Virus record (IMG/VR): IMGVR_UViG_3300022074_000428
Location: 1 to 21,736 of that record
DNA: 21,736 bases
Reading direction: 5' to 3' (one strand)
From: a virus
Below the pieces are notes generated by a model, which saw nothing but the letters and a program-made list of their open reading frames with translations, searched no databases and was not told where the DNA came from. Both the position numbers and the translations under genes were made by a program. Positions 16,501 to 21,736 of this stretch are shown piece after piece. Position 1 is the stretch's first letter, and each line of letters begins with the position of its first letter.

Positions 16501-16770
16501 CTACTTTCTAATAGATTGACCCATTGAGCCAGTAGGTGTTGGCGTTGCCGCACCCATTTGTTTTCTGCGATAGCCAGTATAGCCTTCCATTTGAGCCGCC
16601 TGAAGTGAACGTCTGCCTGTAAGATTACTCGTAGTTTTGCGCTCTTCGTCTAATTCATCGGCTTCTGTATCAGCTTCTACTTTAGCAAGACGGTCTTTTT
16701 CCGCTTGTTCAGCATCAATTTGCTCTTGGCTTTTTTGTGGCGTCTTAGGTTTTGAAAATACACTACCCAT
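16501..16770 (-). CDS. Small conserved phage protein before the portal, 89 residues
   Basis: I chose ATG 16770 (MGSVFSKPKTPQKSQEQ) over an upstream in-frame ATG at 16827: GGAGA lies 6 nt before it, and short proteins starting MGS(V/L)F-x-K are familiar in this position in marine phages. The middle is a charged helix rich in Glu, Asp and Lys (about 15-45). It is followed by TSNLTGRRSLQAAQ and a Gly/Gln/Thr-rich end with GYTGYRRKQMGA. No function is known. It overlaps the end of the previous gene by 8 nt. Confidence 0.65.
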   Translation of the reverse strand: MGSVFSKPKTPQKSQEQIDAEQAEKDRLAKVEADTEADELDEERKTTSNLTGRRSLQAAQMEGYTGYRRKQMGAATPTPTGSMGQSIRK

Positions 16771-17170
16771 CAGAGTCTCCTTTATCTTTTTCAAACATGA
16801 TTTGCGCTCCATCTTTAAGCAATTCACAATATAACTGGTAGGGCGTTAATACCCAGAACTTATTTAAGCCAACTATGTGTTTAATAAAGGAAACGCAGTA
16901 CATCAATCTAGGCATATATATTGGCTTATCTTTAACCTCAACATCTAAACATGTCCAATACTCCATCATTGTGGCAAACAAAACGTCAGCTTCTTCGCCT
17001 TTGTAGTTTTCAAACTTAAAGCCATGTGTACTAAACTCGTATTTAGTCCATATTTCATGTTCAACATCAAATTTAACTGCAAAAACATGGCTAAAACCCT
17101 TGTTATGCTTAGTAAAATACTTCCATAACCCTATATTTTCGCTTTCACAGAAGCAAATTACCCATTTCAC
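16763..17170 (-). CDS. Hypothetical protein, possible permuted papain-like fold, 135 residues
   Basis: The start is GTG 17170, which overlaps the terminase stop (GTGA). The sequence has a hydrophobic start (KWVICFCE), then FSHVFAVKFD with His28, KYEFS with Glu45, and YCVSFIKHIVG with Cys92, followed by LTPYQLYCELL. The order His, Glu, Cys, with Cys at the head of a helix, is that of circularly permuted NlpC/P60 or LRAT-like proteins. I recall relatives in marine podoviruses annotated as hypothetical. A catalytic role is inference: the spacing fits but I could not compare structures. Its place beside the terminase suggests a role in packaging, head maturation or lysis. Confidence 0.6.
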   Translation of the reverse strand: MKWVICFCESENIGLWKYFTKHNKGFSHVFAVKFDVEHEIWTKYEFSTHGFKFENYKGEEADVLFATMMEYWTCLDVEVKDKPIYMPRLMYCVSFIKHIVGLNKFWVLTPYQLYCELLKDGAQIMFEKDKGDSDG

Positions 17171-18723
17171 AGCCCAGAAACCCTTCGTGAGAGCCTGTTC
17201 CTTGACTTTAACCGTCCAAAGGGAGTGCCACCTCGCTCTACAGTGGTGTGAGAGACAGGTTTATGACCCCCAAAGATGACTTTTCGGCCTTCGCCACCAC
17301 CTAAGAATGCATATTGCAGTGCATCATGTATATGAGAGAACCTGTTTTTACTAGGACGTTCATCATAACGTTCATTGCCCATATTATATGTGCGCTTGTA
17401 CTGATAGCCACCTTCGAACCCTGCTATTAAAGTAGTACAATTCGGGCTTACAGTCATACACGGATAGCCATCTGACATGCGGTTTAAGACACCTTCGACT
17501 GCTTCCACTCGCATAACAGCGTCATTACTTGGAGCAGGGTGAGCATTAATGCCAGCCGCACGTAAAATCATAAATGGCGTTTGCTCAGAAGTCTGCGCCA
17601 TTTGATTACCAGCAGGGTCGCCAACAAACTTGAAAGTATGTTTGTCCCAATCGTTCCTAGCGATTTCCCTTTTAAGGACTTCAGCGAAACGTCCCGCACC
17701 CATATCCTGACCAATAATCTCATGGAATATACTCCATCTCCCTGCAAAACCCTGTTGAGTAAAGATAGCACTTGGAGTTCTACCAAAGTCGATACCAACT
17801 ATTACCTCTATACCATCAACAGGCTCAATAGGGGACTTTGATACATGCGTTTCTTTCCTAAAGGTCGCATACACTGGCTTGCCGTCCATTAATGCTTGGT
17901 ACTCGTTCAATACATAAACTTTTACCCATTGCGGAGTCTTACCTAAAATAATCTTATCGTAGTAATCGGGCTGTATGTTGGGGATGTTCTCAGCTTTACT
18001 ATTCTTCTCATAGCCTATTAAAGCACCGCCCTCACCACGCTTTTCTTTCATAGCACCAGCTTGTGTAAAGAATGTCCAGTCATCAGGCTTAACCAACAGC
18101 ATCTTCTCATCTGCTGCCATATACTCAGGAGCAGGCACTTCACCAGACATAATGCCCCACCAATGCGTTTCATCAGGAGCATTCGTGTCCATGATAACGC
18201 CAAACCAACTCGGGCCACCATCACGCATAGAAGGAAAACGACCAACACGCATAGTACATGCATCAACGATAGACTTTGGAAGCTCTCTAGCCTCATTGAG
18301 CCAAACTCCTGTTAGCTCCAATGACAAAAGCTTCTTTACGTCCTCTTGCTTGTCCAATGCTAAAAAGATGACTTCACATTCAACGGTAGTCTTATCCCCC
18401 AATGAGAAGTTGACAAGATGAGTGTAGGGAGGACTCCACACAAACTTGCCAACTTCATCACCGAACCAATCCCGCCACGTCTTAATAGTCGTAGTTTTTA
18501 ACTGAGGATTGGTATTACGAATAACTGCCCACCGTGTTCTGCGTACCCCAGCAGAATTAGGGGCTTGGCTGACAGCTTTCCGCATTATCTCCATGCAACA
18601 AGTCACGGATTTGCCAGAACCAACAGGCCCTCTTATACCCCGTACAAAAGACTCACTCTTCATAAAGGACTTGGCTACTGGACCTGGGGGTTTATAATCT
18701 AAATTCACAATCAGCCTTTTCAC
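17167..18723 (-). CDS. terL: Terminase large subunit (packaging ATPase and nuclease)
   Basis: The 518-residue motor protein cuts concatemers and pumps DNA through the portal. Walker A is GPVGSGKS at 32-39. Walker B is GVWLNEARE at 139-147, with Asn in place of the usual Asp before Glu144, as in several podoviral terminases. The RNase H-like nuclease has Asp312 (VGIDFGRTP), Asp369 (FVGDPAGN) and Asp467 (HIHDALQYAF). The start is GTG 18723, overlapping the stop of the 36-residue ORF by GTGA; an in-frame stop six codons upstream rules out a longer protein. Both domains are complete. Confidence 0.95.
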   Translation of the reverse strand: MKRLIVNLDYKPPGPVAKSFMKSESFVRGIRGPVGSGKSVTCCMEIMRKAVSQAPNSAGVRRTRWAVIRNTNPQLKTTTIKTWRDWFGDEVGKFVWSPPYTHLVNFSLGDKTTVECEVIFLALDKQEDVKKLLSLELTGVWLNEARELPKSIVDACTMRVGRFPSMRDGGPSWFGVIMDTNAPDETHWWGIMSGEVPAPEYMAADEKMLLVKPDDWTFFTQAGAMKEKRGEGGALIGYEKNSKAENIPNIQPDYYDKIILGKTPQWVKVYVLNEYQALMDGKPVYATFRKETHVSKSPIEPVDGIEVIVGIDFGRTPSAIFTQQGFAGRWSIFHEIIGQDMGAGRFAEVLKREIARNDWDKHTFKFVGDPAGNQMAQTSEQTPFMILRAAGINAHPAPSNDAVMRVEAVEGVLNRMSDGYPCMTVSPNCTTLIAGFEGGYQYKRTYNMGNERYDERPSKNRFSHIHDALQYAFLGGGEGRKVIFGGHKPVSHTTVERGGTPFGRLKSRNRLSRRVSGL

Positions 18724-18830
18724 ATAAAAAATATTTTTGGCTTAATAACTAGATGAAGTCTATCGTGTGTGTAGTTGACCTTTATATGGATTACGTCCGG
18801 TTTTTCAAAGCGTCTTCTGTAGTAGGCCAT
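18720..18830 (-). CDS. Small ORF between the terminase subunits, 36 residues
   Basis: The frame encodes MAYYRRRFEKPDVIHIKVNY, then THDRLHLVIKPKIFFM. It fills nearly all of the 126-nt gap between the terminase genes and ends in a GTGA overlap with terL, so it may serve to couple terL translation. Alternating hydrophobic residues suggest two beta strands. The ribosome site is weak (GATGGGA about 14 nt upstream). It may be a tiny structural protein or simply a leader peptide. Confidence 0.5.
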   Translation of the reverse strand: MAYYRRRFEKPDVIHIKVNYTHDRLHLVIKPKIFFM

Positions 18831-18849
18831 ATACTAGCATGGGTCCCAT

Positions 18850-19284
18850 CTAGTCTACATTGAAATTGATTTGTACAGCAGTAGACGGAGTCTTCACTAC
18901 GTCCTGTCTTATTCCTGCTCTATCCATCAAGTCTCTAGCGGCTTCAAGCCTTACATACTGTGACTTACTGTTCAGCAGTTCTCTCATCGTTGCCATCGCT
19001 TGTGTTGCGTCCCATCCCAAAGTCATCATAGCCAACTGTTGTCTATACTCGATAACATGTTGTTTTTTCAGGGTTGTGTAAGCCCAAGCTTTGTTTCTAC
19101 CCAATGCTTTAGCGGCTTCACTTGGGTTGCAACCGTTATGCAATATCATGTGTACCAAATCAGCTTGCGGTTCAGTTAACTTCTCGTTACCCGCTTGAGC
19201 TACTGGAGCATGTTTCTCTATCTCATCCATTGGGACGATAGAGCCTTTATATTTCTCTTGTTGTTGTTTATCTGCTGTTGTCAT
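18850..19284 (-). CDS. Terminase small subunit
   Basis: A 144-residue protein directly upstream of terL fits the DNA-recognising subunit. Residues about 36-76 form a helix-turn-helix: LTEPQADLVHMILHNGCNPS, then EAAKALGRNKAWAYTTLKK. They are followed by a helical oligomerisation region (ATMRELLNSK ... VRLEAARDLMDRAGI) and a Val-rich end, a layout common in phage small terminases. ATG 19284 is preferred; a TTG two codons earlier is also possible. The gene is the first of the late operon, with a promoter a few bases upstream. Confidence 0.8.
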   Translation of the reverse strand: MTTADKQQQEKYKGSIVPMDEIEKHAPVAQAGNEKLTEPQADLVHMILHNGCNPSEAAKALGRNKAWAYTTLKKQHVIEYRQQLAMMTLGWDATQAMATMRELLNSKSQYVRLEAARDLMDRAGIRQDVVKTPSTAVQINFNVD

Positions 19285-19311
19285 TTCCAAGACCCGATTA
19301 GCTACGGACGT

Positions 19312-19342
19312 ATTATAGGTATACTTCAGATAGGCCTGTCAA
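19312..19342 (-). promoter_or_regulatory. Sigma-70-like promoter for the late operon
   Basis: On the minus strand TTGACA (19342-19337) and TATAAT (19317-19312) both match the consensus exactly, with a rather long spacer of 19 nt. Transcription would begin near 19305, about 20 nt before the start codon of the small terminase. Such a perfect pair in a non-coding region suggests that host RNA polymerase reads the late operon. The long spacer may make it depend on an activator. Confidence 0.6.
19315..19324. repeat. ATAGGTATAC box, copy near late promoter
   Basis: The 10-bp sequence ATAGGTATAC overlaps the -10 element of the late promoter. An identical copy lies at 19945-19954, ahead of the first early gene. 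A shared site at both ends of a divergent control region would suit a regulator acting on both operons, but a chance match of 10 bp cannot be excluded. Confidence 0.4.
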
Positions 19343-19385
19343 CTCACTTCTTACATCTTACTGTCTTATCTATCTTTTATTTGTG

Positions 19386-19423
19386 GATTTCGACAGTTAT
19401 ACGTTTGGCGTTGTGTCGAAATC
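19386..19423. repeat. 10-bp perfect inverted repeat GATTTCGACA/TGTCGAAATC
   Basis: The two arms (19386-19395 and 19414-19423) are separated by 18 nt. A further half-site TGTGTCG follows at 19427-19433, and CGACAGTT of the left arm recurs at 19822-19829. The centre-to-centre distance of 28 bp is close to whole helical turns, so a dimeric protein bound on one face is possible, as well as a stem-loop. Confidence 0.55.
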
Positions 19424-19553
19424 AACTGTGTCGCACCCCATCGAGGGGTACTCACAGTGAGTTGCACATGCTTAATTCCCTAAGCGGTCATGGCAAGACG
19501 TGGCTTGCGAGTCATCAGATGTCCGTCACTTCGGTTGTTACTTATTTAATTAA

Positions 19554-19571
19554 GTCACTCTTGCGAGTGAC
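19554..19571. repeat. Stem-loop GTCACTC-TTGC-GAGTGAC
   Basis: A perfect 7-bp stem with a 4-nt loop is followed on the plus strand by ATGATTTTATTT. The T content is weak for a terminator, but one stopping leftover transcripts in this gap is possible. The loop TTGC is shared with the stem-loop at 19790. Confidence 0.5.
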
Positions 19572-19674
19572 ATGATTTTATTTAGAACGTTACCGTTGTA
19601 ACATCTCGTTCCTTGAGTTGAGAACACACACACATGATTTTTTCTGCGAGATTTGCTGGCGGTCAATCGTCGGT

Positions 19675-19693
19675 CAGTGTCTTTGGGACACTG
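19675..19693. repeat. Stem-loop CAGTGTC-TTTGG-GACACTG
   Basis: A perfect 7-bp stem with a 5-nt loop. No T-run follows in either direction, so it is not a plain terminator. Confidence 0.5.
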
Positions 19694-19789
19694 TCTCCTC
19701 ACTCCCTTGCAAAAGTTTATACAATGAATTCCTGAGGGAAACGGTAAAAGTCAAGGGCGTTTCAAAATCCGAATTTACTATTTGATTTA

Positions 19790-19807
19790 GCCGAGTTTGC
19801 ACTCGGC
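19790..19807. repeat. Stem-loop GCCGAGT-TTGC-ACTCGGC
   Basis: A perfect 7-bp GC-rich stem with the same TTGC loop as at 19554. It lies only 3 nt before the long stem at 19811, so the two may form one folded unit on a transcript. Confidence 0.55.
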
Positions 19808-19810
19808 ATG

Positions 19811-19860
19811 ACAGCCCTTTCCGACAGTTTGTCTTTTGATAGAAGGTCGAAAAGGGCTGT
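19811..19860. repeat. Long stem-loop, 15 bp with one mismatch
   Basis: ACAGCCCTTTCCGAC (19811-19825) pairs with GTCGAAAAGGGCTGT (19846-19860) at 14 of 15 positions, leaving a 20-nt loop. It is the strongest structure in the control region. It could fold in the 5' leader of the early transcript if that begins upstream, or as single-stranded DNA during replication. Confidence 0.6.
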
Positions 19861-19944
19861 TTGGTAAATCCATTTTGACTTACGGGGCTTCCTTGATCAG
19901 TCAGCCCAACAACCCTTGACTGTCACCTTTCATTGTATCTGTGG

Positions 19945-19954
19945 ATAGGTATAC
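19945..19954. repeat. ATAGGTATAC box, copy ahead of early genes
   Basis: This is the second exact copy of the box at 19315-19324. It lies about 55 nt before the first early start codon. TTGACT at 19916-19921 lies upstream, but no -10 element at proper spacing was found, so an early promoter here is not called. Confidence 0.4.
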
Positions 19955-20009
19955 GCAGAAACAATCATGTATGTGCGTTCATAACCTAACTAACGTCAAG
20001 GAGAACATC

Positions 20010-20180
20010 ATGGGTTACTACAAAACACAACTAACAGAACAGCAAGAAGAACAGCGTCTAGGTAACATTGACCAAGACTACGAGTATCAGGTTACATCAG
20101 AGCTTGACCAAGCATTAGCTGATGGTGACACAGAACGTGCAATGTATCTTGCATCAGTTATCGACATAACAATCCAGTAA
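20010..20180 (+). CDS. Small acidic early protein, 56 residues
   Basis: I do not recognise it. ATG 20010 (MGYYKTQLTEQQEEQRLGNI) is chosen because AAGGAG lies 5-6 nt upstream; an in-frame start at 19941 would cover the leader and has no ribosome site. The protein is acidic and helical, with a stretch YQVTSELDQALADGDTERAM that looks like a small helix-hairpin. As the first early gene it could be a host-takeover inhibitor, which is a guess from position only. Confidence 0.7.
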   Translation: MGYYKTQLTEQQEEQRLGNIDQDYEYQVTSELDQALADGDTERAMYLASVIDITIQ

Positions 20181-20189
20181 GCCAAATCA

Positions 20190-20214
20190 GGGGTAGGTGA
20201 TTGGCATCTACCCC
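20190..20214 (+). promoter_or_regulatory. Stem-loop between the first two early genes
   Basis: GGGGTAGGT (20190-20198) pairs with ATCTACCCC (20206-20214): nine pairs, one a G-U, with the 7-nt loop GATTGGC. It begins 10 nt after the stop and ends about 9 nt before the AAGGAG of the next gene. It lacks a T-run, so an RNA processing or stability site is more likely than a terminator. Confidence 0.55.
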
Positions 20215-20235
20215 ATAACGTAAGGAGAATCACAA

Positions 20236-20883
20236 ATGCCTTTTGATATTGACCTAAGAGACATCAACCTAGTAGATATTGCCGCATCAGGACTTAAACT
20301 ACCTCGCCTTGAGGATGTCACCACTGAGTACCTTGACTACATTGCCAAGCGTCTACAGTACGACACATTCTCAGAGCAGTCCAAGCACTCATACGATGAG
20401 GCATGGCAGATGCACTACGCACAGCTTGAGACAGCCGCTATCATGTTTCACGGTGATGGCAATGACTTGACACTTTGTTGCAAGCTCATAGACTCTCGCA
20501 TTCGCAACCTTGAGTACGAGATGGAATCGTTAGCCAACTATGCCAACCGTCTCAAGAACGAGAAGGATGACCACGTTGTCAATGACCCTGAGATTACAGT
20601 CAAACAGGATGAAGCCATCGATGCTCGGATAGACAAGATGCGTGACCAATATGCATACATCAAGAACATGCATTACGTCCTCAAGACCAAGGTACGCCCT
20701 GAGATTGAGAAACGTACAGGATACACGATGGATGCTTACAAGTCCAAGGCTCAGCTTGACGCAGAACGCAAGACTAAGAAGTGGTCGCACTTCCGCAAGA
20801 AAGTCACCATGGATGTCTACATGTCATGGTCGCCCAAGCAACGTCAAGCTTACACAGAGAAATATGGTCGTAGGGTTCAGTAG
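20236..20883 (+). CDS. Early protein of unknown function, 215 residues
   Basis: I do not recognise the family. The start has AAGGAGAA 6-8 nt upstream. The N-terminal part (PFDIDLRDINLVDIAASGLK) is acidic. The middle (about 80-160) is long, charged and helical with LIDSRIRNLEYEMESLANYA, probably a coiled coil. The C-terminus is basic (RKTKKWSHFRKKVTMDVYMS ... RQAYTEKYGRRVQ). No enzyme motif, metal site or membrane segment is visible. An acidic front and basic back suggest binding to nucleic acid and a partner. Base composition looks more GC-rich than in the gp15- and gp16-like genes. Confidence 0.75.
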   Translation: MPFDIDLRDINLVDIAASGLKLPRLEDVTTEYLDYIAKRLQYDTFSEQSKHSYDEAWQMHYAQLETAAIMFHGDGNDLTLCCKLIDSRIRNLEYEMESLANYANRLKNEKDDHVVNDPEITVKQDEAIDARIDKMRDQYAYIKNMHYVLKTKVRPEIEKRTGYTMDAYKSKAQLDAERKTKKWSHFRKKVTMDVYMSWSPKQRQAYTEKYGRRVQ

Positions 20884-20890
20884 CCCTACG
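20869..20890 (+). promoter_or_regulatory. Stem-loop over the stop codon of the 215-residue gene
   Basis: CGTAGGG (20869-20875) and CCCTACG (20884-20890) form a perfect 7-bp stem with an 8-nt loop that contains the TAG stop. It may protect the 3' end of the message. It lies just 9 nt before the terminator stem. Confidence 0.5.
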
Positions 20891-20899
20891 CCAAACATC

Positions 20900-20939
20900 G
20901 GGAGGCTGGAGCATCACGCTCTAGTCTCTCACTTTTTTT
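20900..20939 (+). terminator. Rho-independent terminator in the early operon
   Basis: Positions 20900-20912 pair with 20918-20930 in a 13-bp stem with three G-U pairs and the loop ATCAC, followed by AC and seven T. This is a good intrinsic terminator. It lies after the 215-residue gene and before the membrane-protein gene, so the downstream early genes either rely on read-through or have their own promoter. Confidence 0.7.
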
Positions 20940-20988
20940 GTGCAACAACCACCGCCTTGAAACGCCTCAGTCTGCAAAGGAGGACAAA

Positions 20989-21270
20989 ATGATATTCTAT
21001 ATTGTTGCTGGTGTCTTTTCAGCACTAGCTATTCTGTTTTTATTAGCCAAGTTTGACTTCAAGAAAGTCCTATGGCTTGACATCCCTATTGACATCGCCT
21101 CAACTATACTGCTCGTTGTTATGTTTGCTGGCACATTTGCTGGCATGATGGCGGCAGTCATAGGGGGGTGTATTATTTCAATTACACTTTTTTCTATCAA
21201 GAGGATAGCTGGCTATAAGAAGCCAAAGTGGAAAAAATTTGGTTATGAGTGGGTGGAGACAAGCAAATGA
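20989..21270 (+). CDS. Small membrane protein, 93 residues
   Basis: ATG 20989 has AAAGGAGGA 4-5 nt upstream; an in-frame start 17 codons earlier runs back through the terminator region. Hydrophobic segments lie at about 2-21 and 36-70, the latter long enough for two passes, so two or three membrane helices are likely. The C-terminal 23 residues are basic and aromatic (KRIAGYKKPKWKKFGYEWVE), presumably cytoplasmic. A holin, a superinfection-exclusion protein or a membrane anchor for replication are all possible; an early position speaks somewhat against a holin. Confidence 0.7.
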   Translation: MIFYIVAGVFSALAILFLLAKFDFKKVLWLDIPIDIASTILLVVMFAGTFAGMMAAVIGGCIISITLFSIKRIAGYKKPKWKKFGYEWVETSK

Positions 21271-21419
21271 CAGTACAACAGTTTAAAGCAATGTTGGATG
21301 CTAACAAAGAAAGGCTTCATTACTTTTGGAAGTATGCAACAGAACAACGTAGAGGTGTTGCAACATCTGTCAAACCTTCAACCATTAAACAGGCTATGCA
21401 AAGAAGAAAAGCCAAATAG
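21267..21419 (+). CDS. Small basic protein, 50 residues
   Basis: The ATG overlaps the stop of the membrane-protein gene (ATGA), which supports coupled translation. The sequence (MTVQQFKAMLDANKERLHYF ... SVKPSTIKQAMQRRKAK) is helical and basic, and is not recognised. An ORF on the opposite strand here is a shadow. Confidence 0.6.
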   Translation: MTVQQFKAMLDANKERLHYFWKYATEQRRGVATSVKPSTIKQAMQRRKAK

Positions 21420-21432
21420 TAATTAGAATTGA

Positions 21433-21493
21433 CACTGGTACTAGCGTACGATAGTCGAAATCCAGTGACAGGGGGAATAGACGTGCTGCCCCC
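21433..21493 (+). promoter_or_regulatory. Inverted repeats upstream of the ssb gene
   Basis: CACTGG (21433-21438) can pair with CCAGTG (21462-21467) across 23 nt, and GGGGG (21471-21475) with CCCCC (21489-21493) across 13 nt. A TTGACA at 21429-21434 could be a -35 box, but no -10 is present at 16-18 nt spacing (TAGTCG). The gap may hold a promoter or operator for ssb; the evidence is modest. Confidence 0.35.
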
Positions 21494-21527
21494 ACCCTTA
21501 ACCATGTCAACGCAAGGAGAAATAGAC

Positions 21528-21736
21528 ATGAACTTCGCACAAATCACAATCTCAGGTAACATCGGCAGTGAACCAGAAGTCCGTGACGTAAACGGTACTA
21601 AAGTCGCTAACTTCTCAGTAGCTGTCAACGAGGGCTACACCACCAAGTCTGGTGAGAAGGTAGAAAAGACACACTGGTATCGTGTCGAAGCTTGGGACGG
21701 TAGCAATGGCAAAGGCCTAGTGTCTAACGTCATTGA
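21528..21736 (+). CDS. ssb: Single-stranded DNA-binding protein, 3' end cut by window edge
   Basis: The first 69 residues match bacterial-type SSB with the OB fold: ITISGNIGSEPEVRDVNGTK, then VANFSVAVNEGY and KTHWYRVEAWDG, where the WYRVEAW strand binds ssDNA through aromatic residues. The ATG has AAGGAGA about 7 nt upstream. It would coat ssDNA in phage replication and recombination, and marks the plus strand as the early/replication module. The C-terminal acidic tail lies outside the window. Confidence 0.9.
   Translation, partial: MNFAQITISGNIGSEPEVRDVNGTKVANFSVAVNEGYTTKSGEKVEKTHWYRVEAWDGSNGKGLVSNVI

Larger units (their letters stand above)
19285..20009. other. Non-coding region between divergent operons, rich in inverted repeats
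   Basis: No credible gene was found in these 725 bases. They hold at least eight short inverted repeats, most of them perfect: 19386-19423 (10 bp), 19435-19449 (ACCCC/GGGGT), 19450-19462 (ACTCAC-A-GTGAGT), 19493-19508 (GCAAG/CTTGC), 19554-19571 (7 bp), 19589-19602 (5 bp), 19675-19693 (7 bp), 19790-19807 (7 bp) and 19811-19860 (15 bp, one mismatch). Three stems have 7 bp with loops of 4-5 nt. None is followed by a good T-run. A replication origin, genome end, operator cluster or structured RNA are all possible. Confidence 0.7.

Noticed and set aside
16501-16770. MGSVFSK start as an N-myristoylation signal
   Set aside because: Bacterial hosts lack N-myristoyltransferase, so the resemblance is taken as chance.
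16771-16827. Longer form (108 residues) of the pre-portal protein
   Set aside because: The extra 19 residues overlap the previous gene, and the ribosome site GGAGA fits the internal ATG at 16770.
19195-19575. Plus-strand frame of 126 codons running out of the small terminase gene into the control region
   Set aside because: It starts antisense to terminase, has no ribosome site and crosses several hairpins; the shorter frame from 19468 also lacks a start signal.
19916-19921. TTGACT as the -35 of an early promoter
   Set aside because: No -10-like hexamer lies 16-18 nt downstream; the nearest (TATCTG) is at 14 nt.
1-21736. tRNA genes, insertion elements or integration genes
   Set aside because: Scanning by eye gave no cloverleaf-like sequence, transposase, integrase or attachment-type repeats; a weak tRNA could still have been missed without a covariance search.

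Overview
The window is part of a tailed double-stranded DNA phage genome with T7/podovirus-type structural genes. The host cannot be named from the sequence. The small proteins around the portal, the 10-residue Val-Ala-Gly repeats of the tail fibre and the overall gene order resemble, from memory, marine podoviruses known mostly from virome contigs and from phages of marine alphaproteobacteria. No integrase, repressor, insertion sequence, tRNA or CRISPR array was seen, so nothing points to a prophage.

Layout. Positions 1 to about 19284 form one continuous minus-strand late (virion) operon, read right to left. It runs: terminase small subunit, a 36-residue ORF, terminase large subunit, a possible papain-fold protein, a small linker-like protein, portal, a run of small and mostly very basic proteins, scaffold, major capsid protein, a possible decoration protein, small proteins (one cysteine-rich), tail tube protein A, tail tube protein B, three internal virion proteins (gp14-, gp15- and gp16-like, the last with an N-terminal muramidase domain), and a tail fibre that runs off the left edge. 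Positions 20010 to 21736 form a plus-strand early operon with three or four unrecognised genes and the start of a single-stranded DNA-binding protein gene.

Between the two operons lies about 725 bp of non-coding DNA (19285-20009) packed with perfect inverted repeats. A consensus-like sigma-70 promoter faces the late operon. A 10-bp box (ATAGGTATAC) occurs on both sides of this region. It is the obvious candidate for the early/late control region, a replication origin or the genome terminus.

How the genes work together. The terminase pair packages DNA through the portal into a prohead built on scaffold and major capsid protein. The gp11/gp12-like proteins form the short tail. The gp14/15/16-like proteins are probably ejected into the host, with the muramidase domain opening peptidoglycan. 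The fibre recognises the cell. The late genes are very tightly coupled: ten junctions are TAATG, two ATGA and two GTGA stop-start overlaps. Four genes too short for a usual ORF cutoff (36, 38, 42 and 45 residues) are supported mainly by these overlaps, and a fifth short gene (50 residues) lies in the early operon. The most testable unusual point is a run of ten A residues exactly after the muramidase domain of the gp16-like gene, where slippage in either direction would release a free muramidase of about 180 residues.
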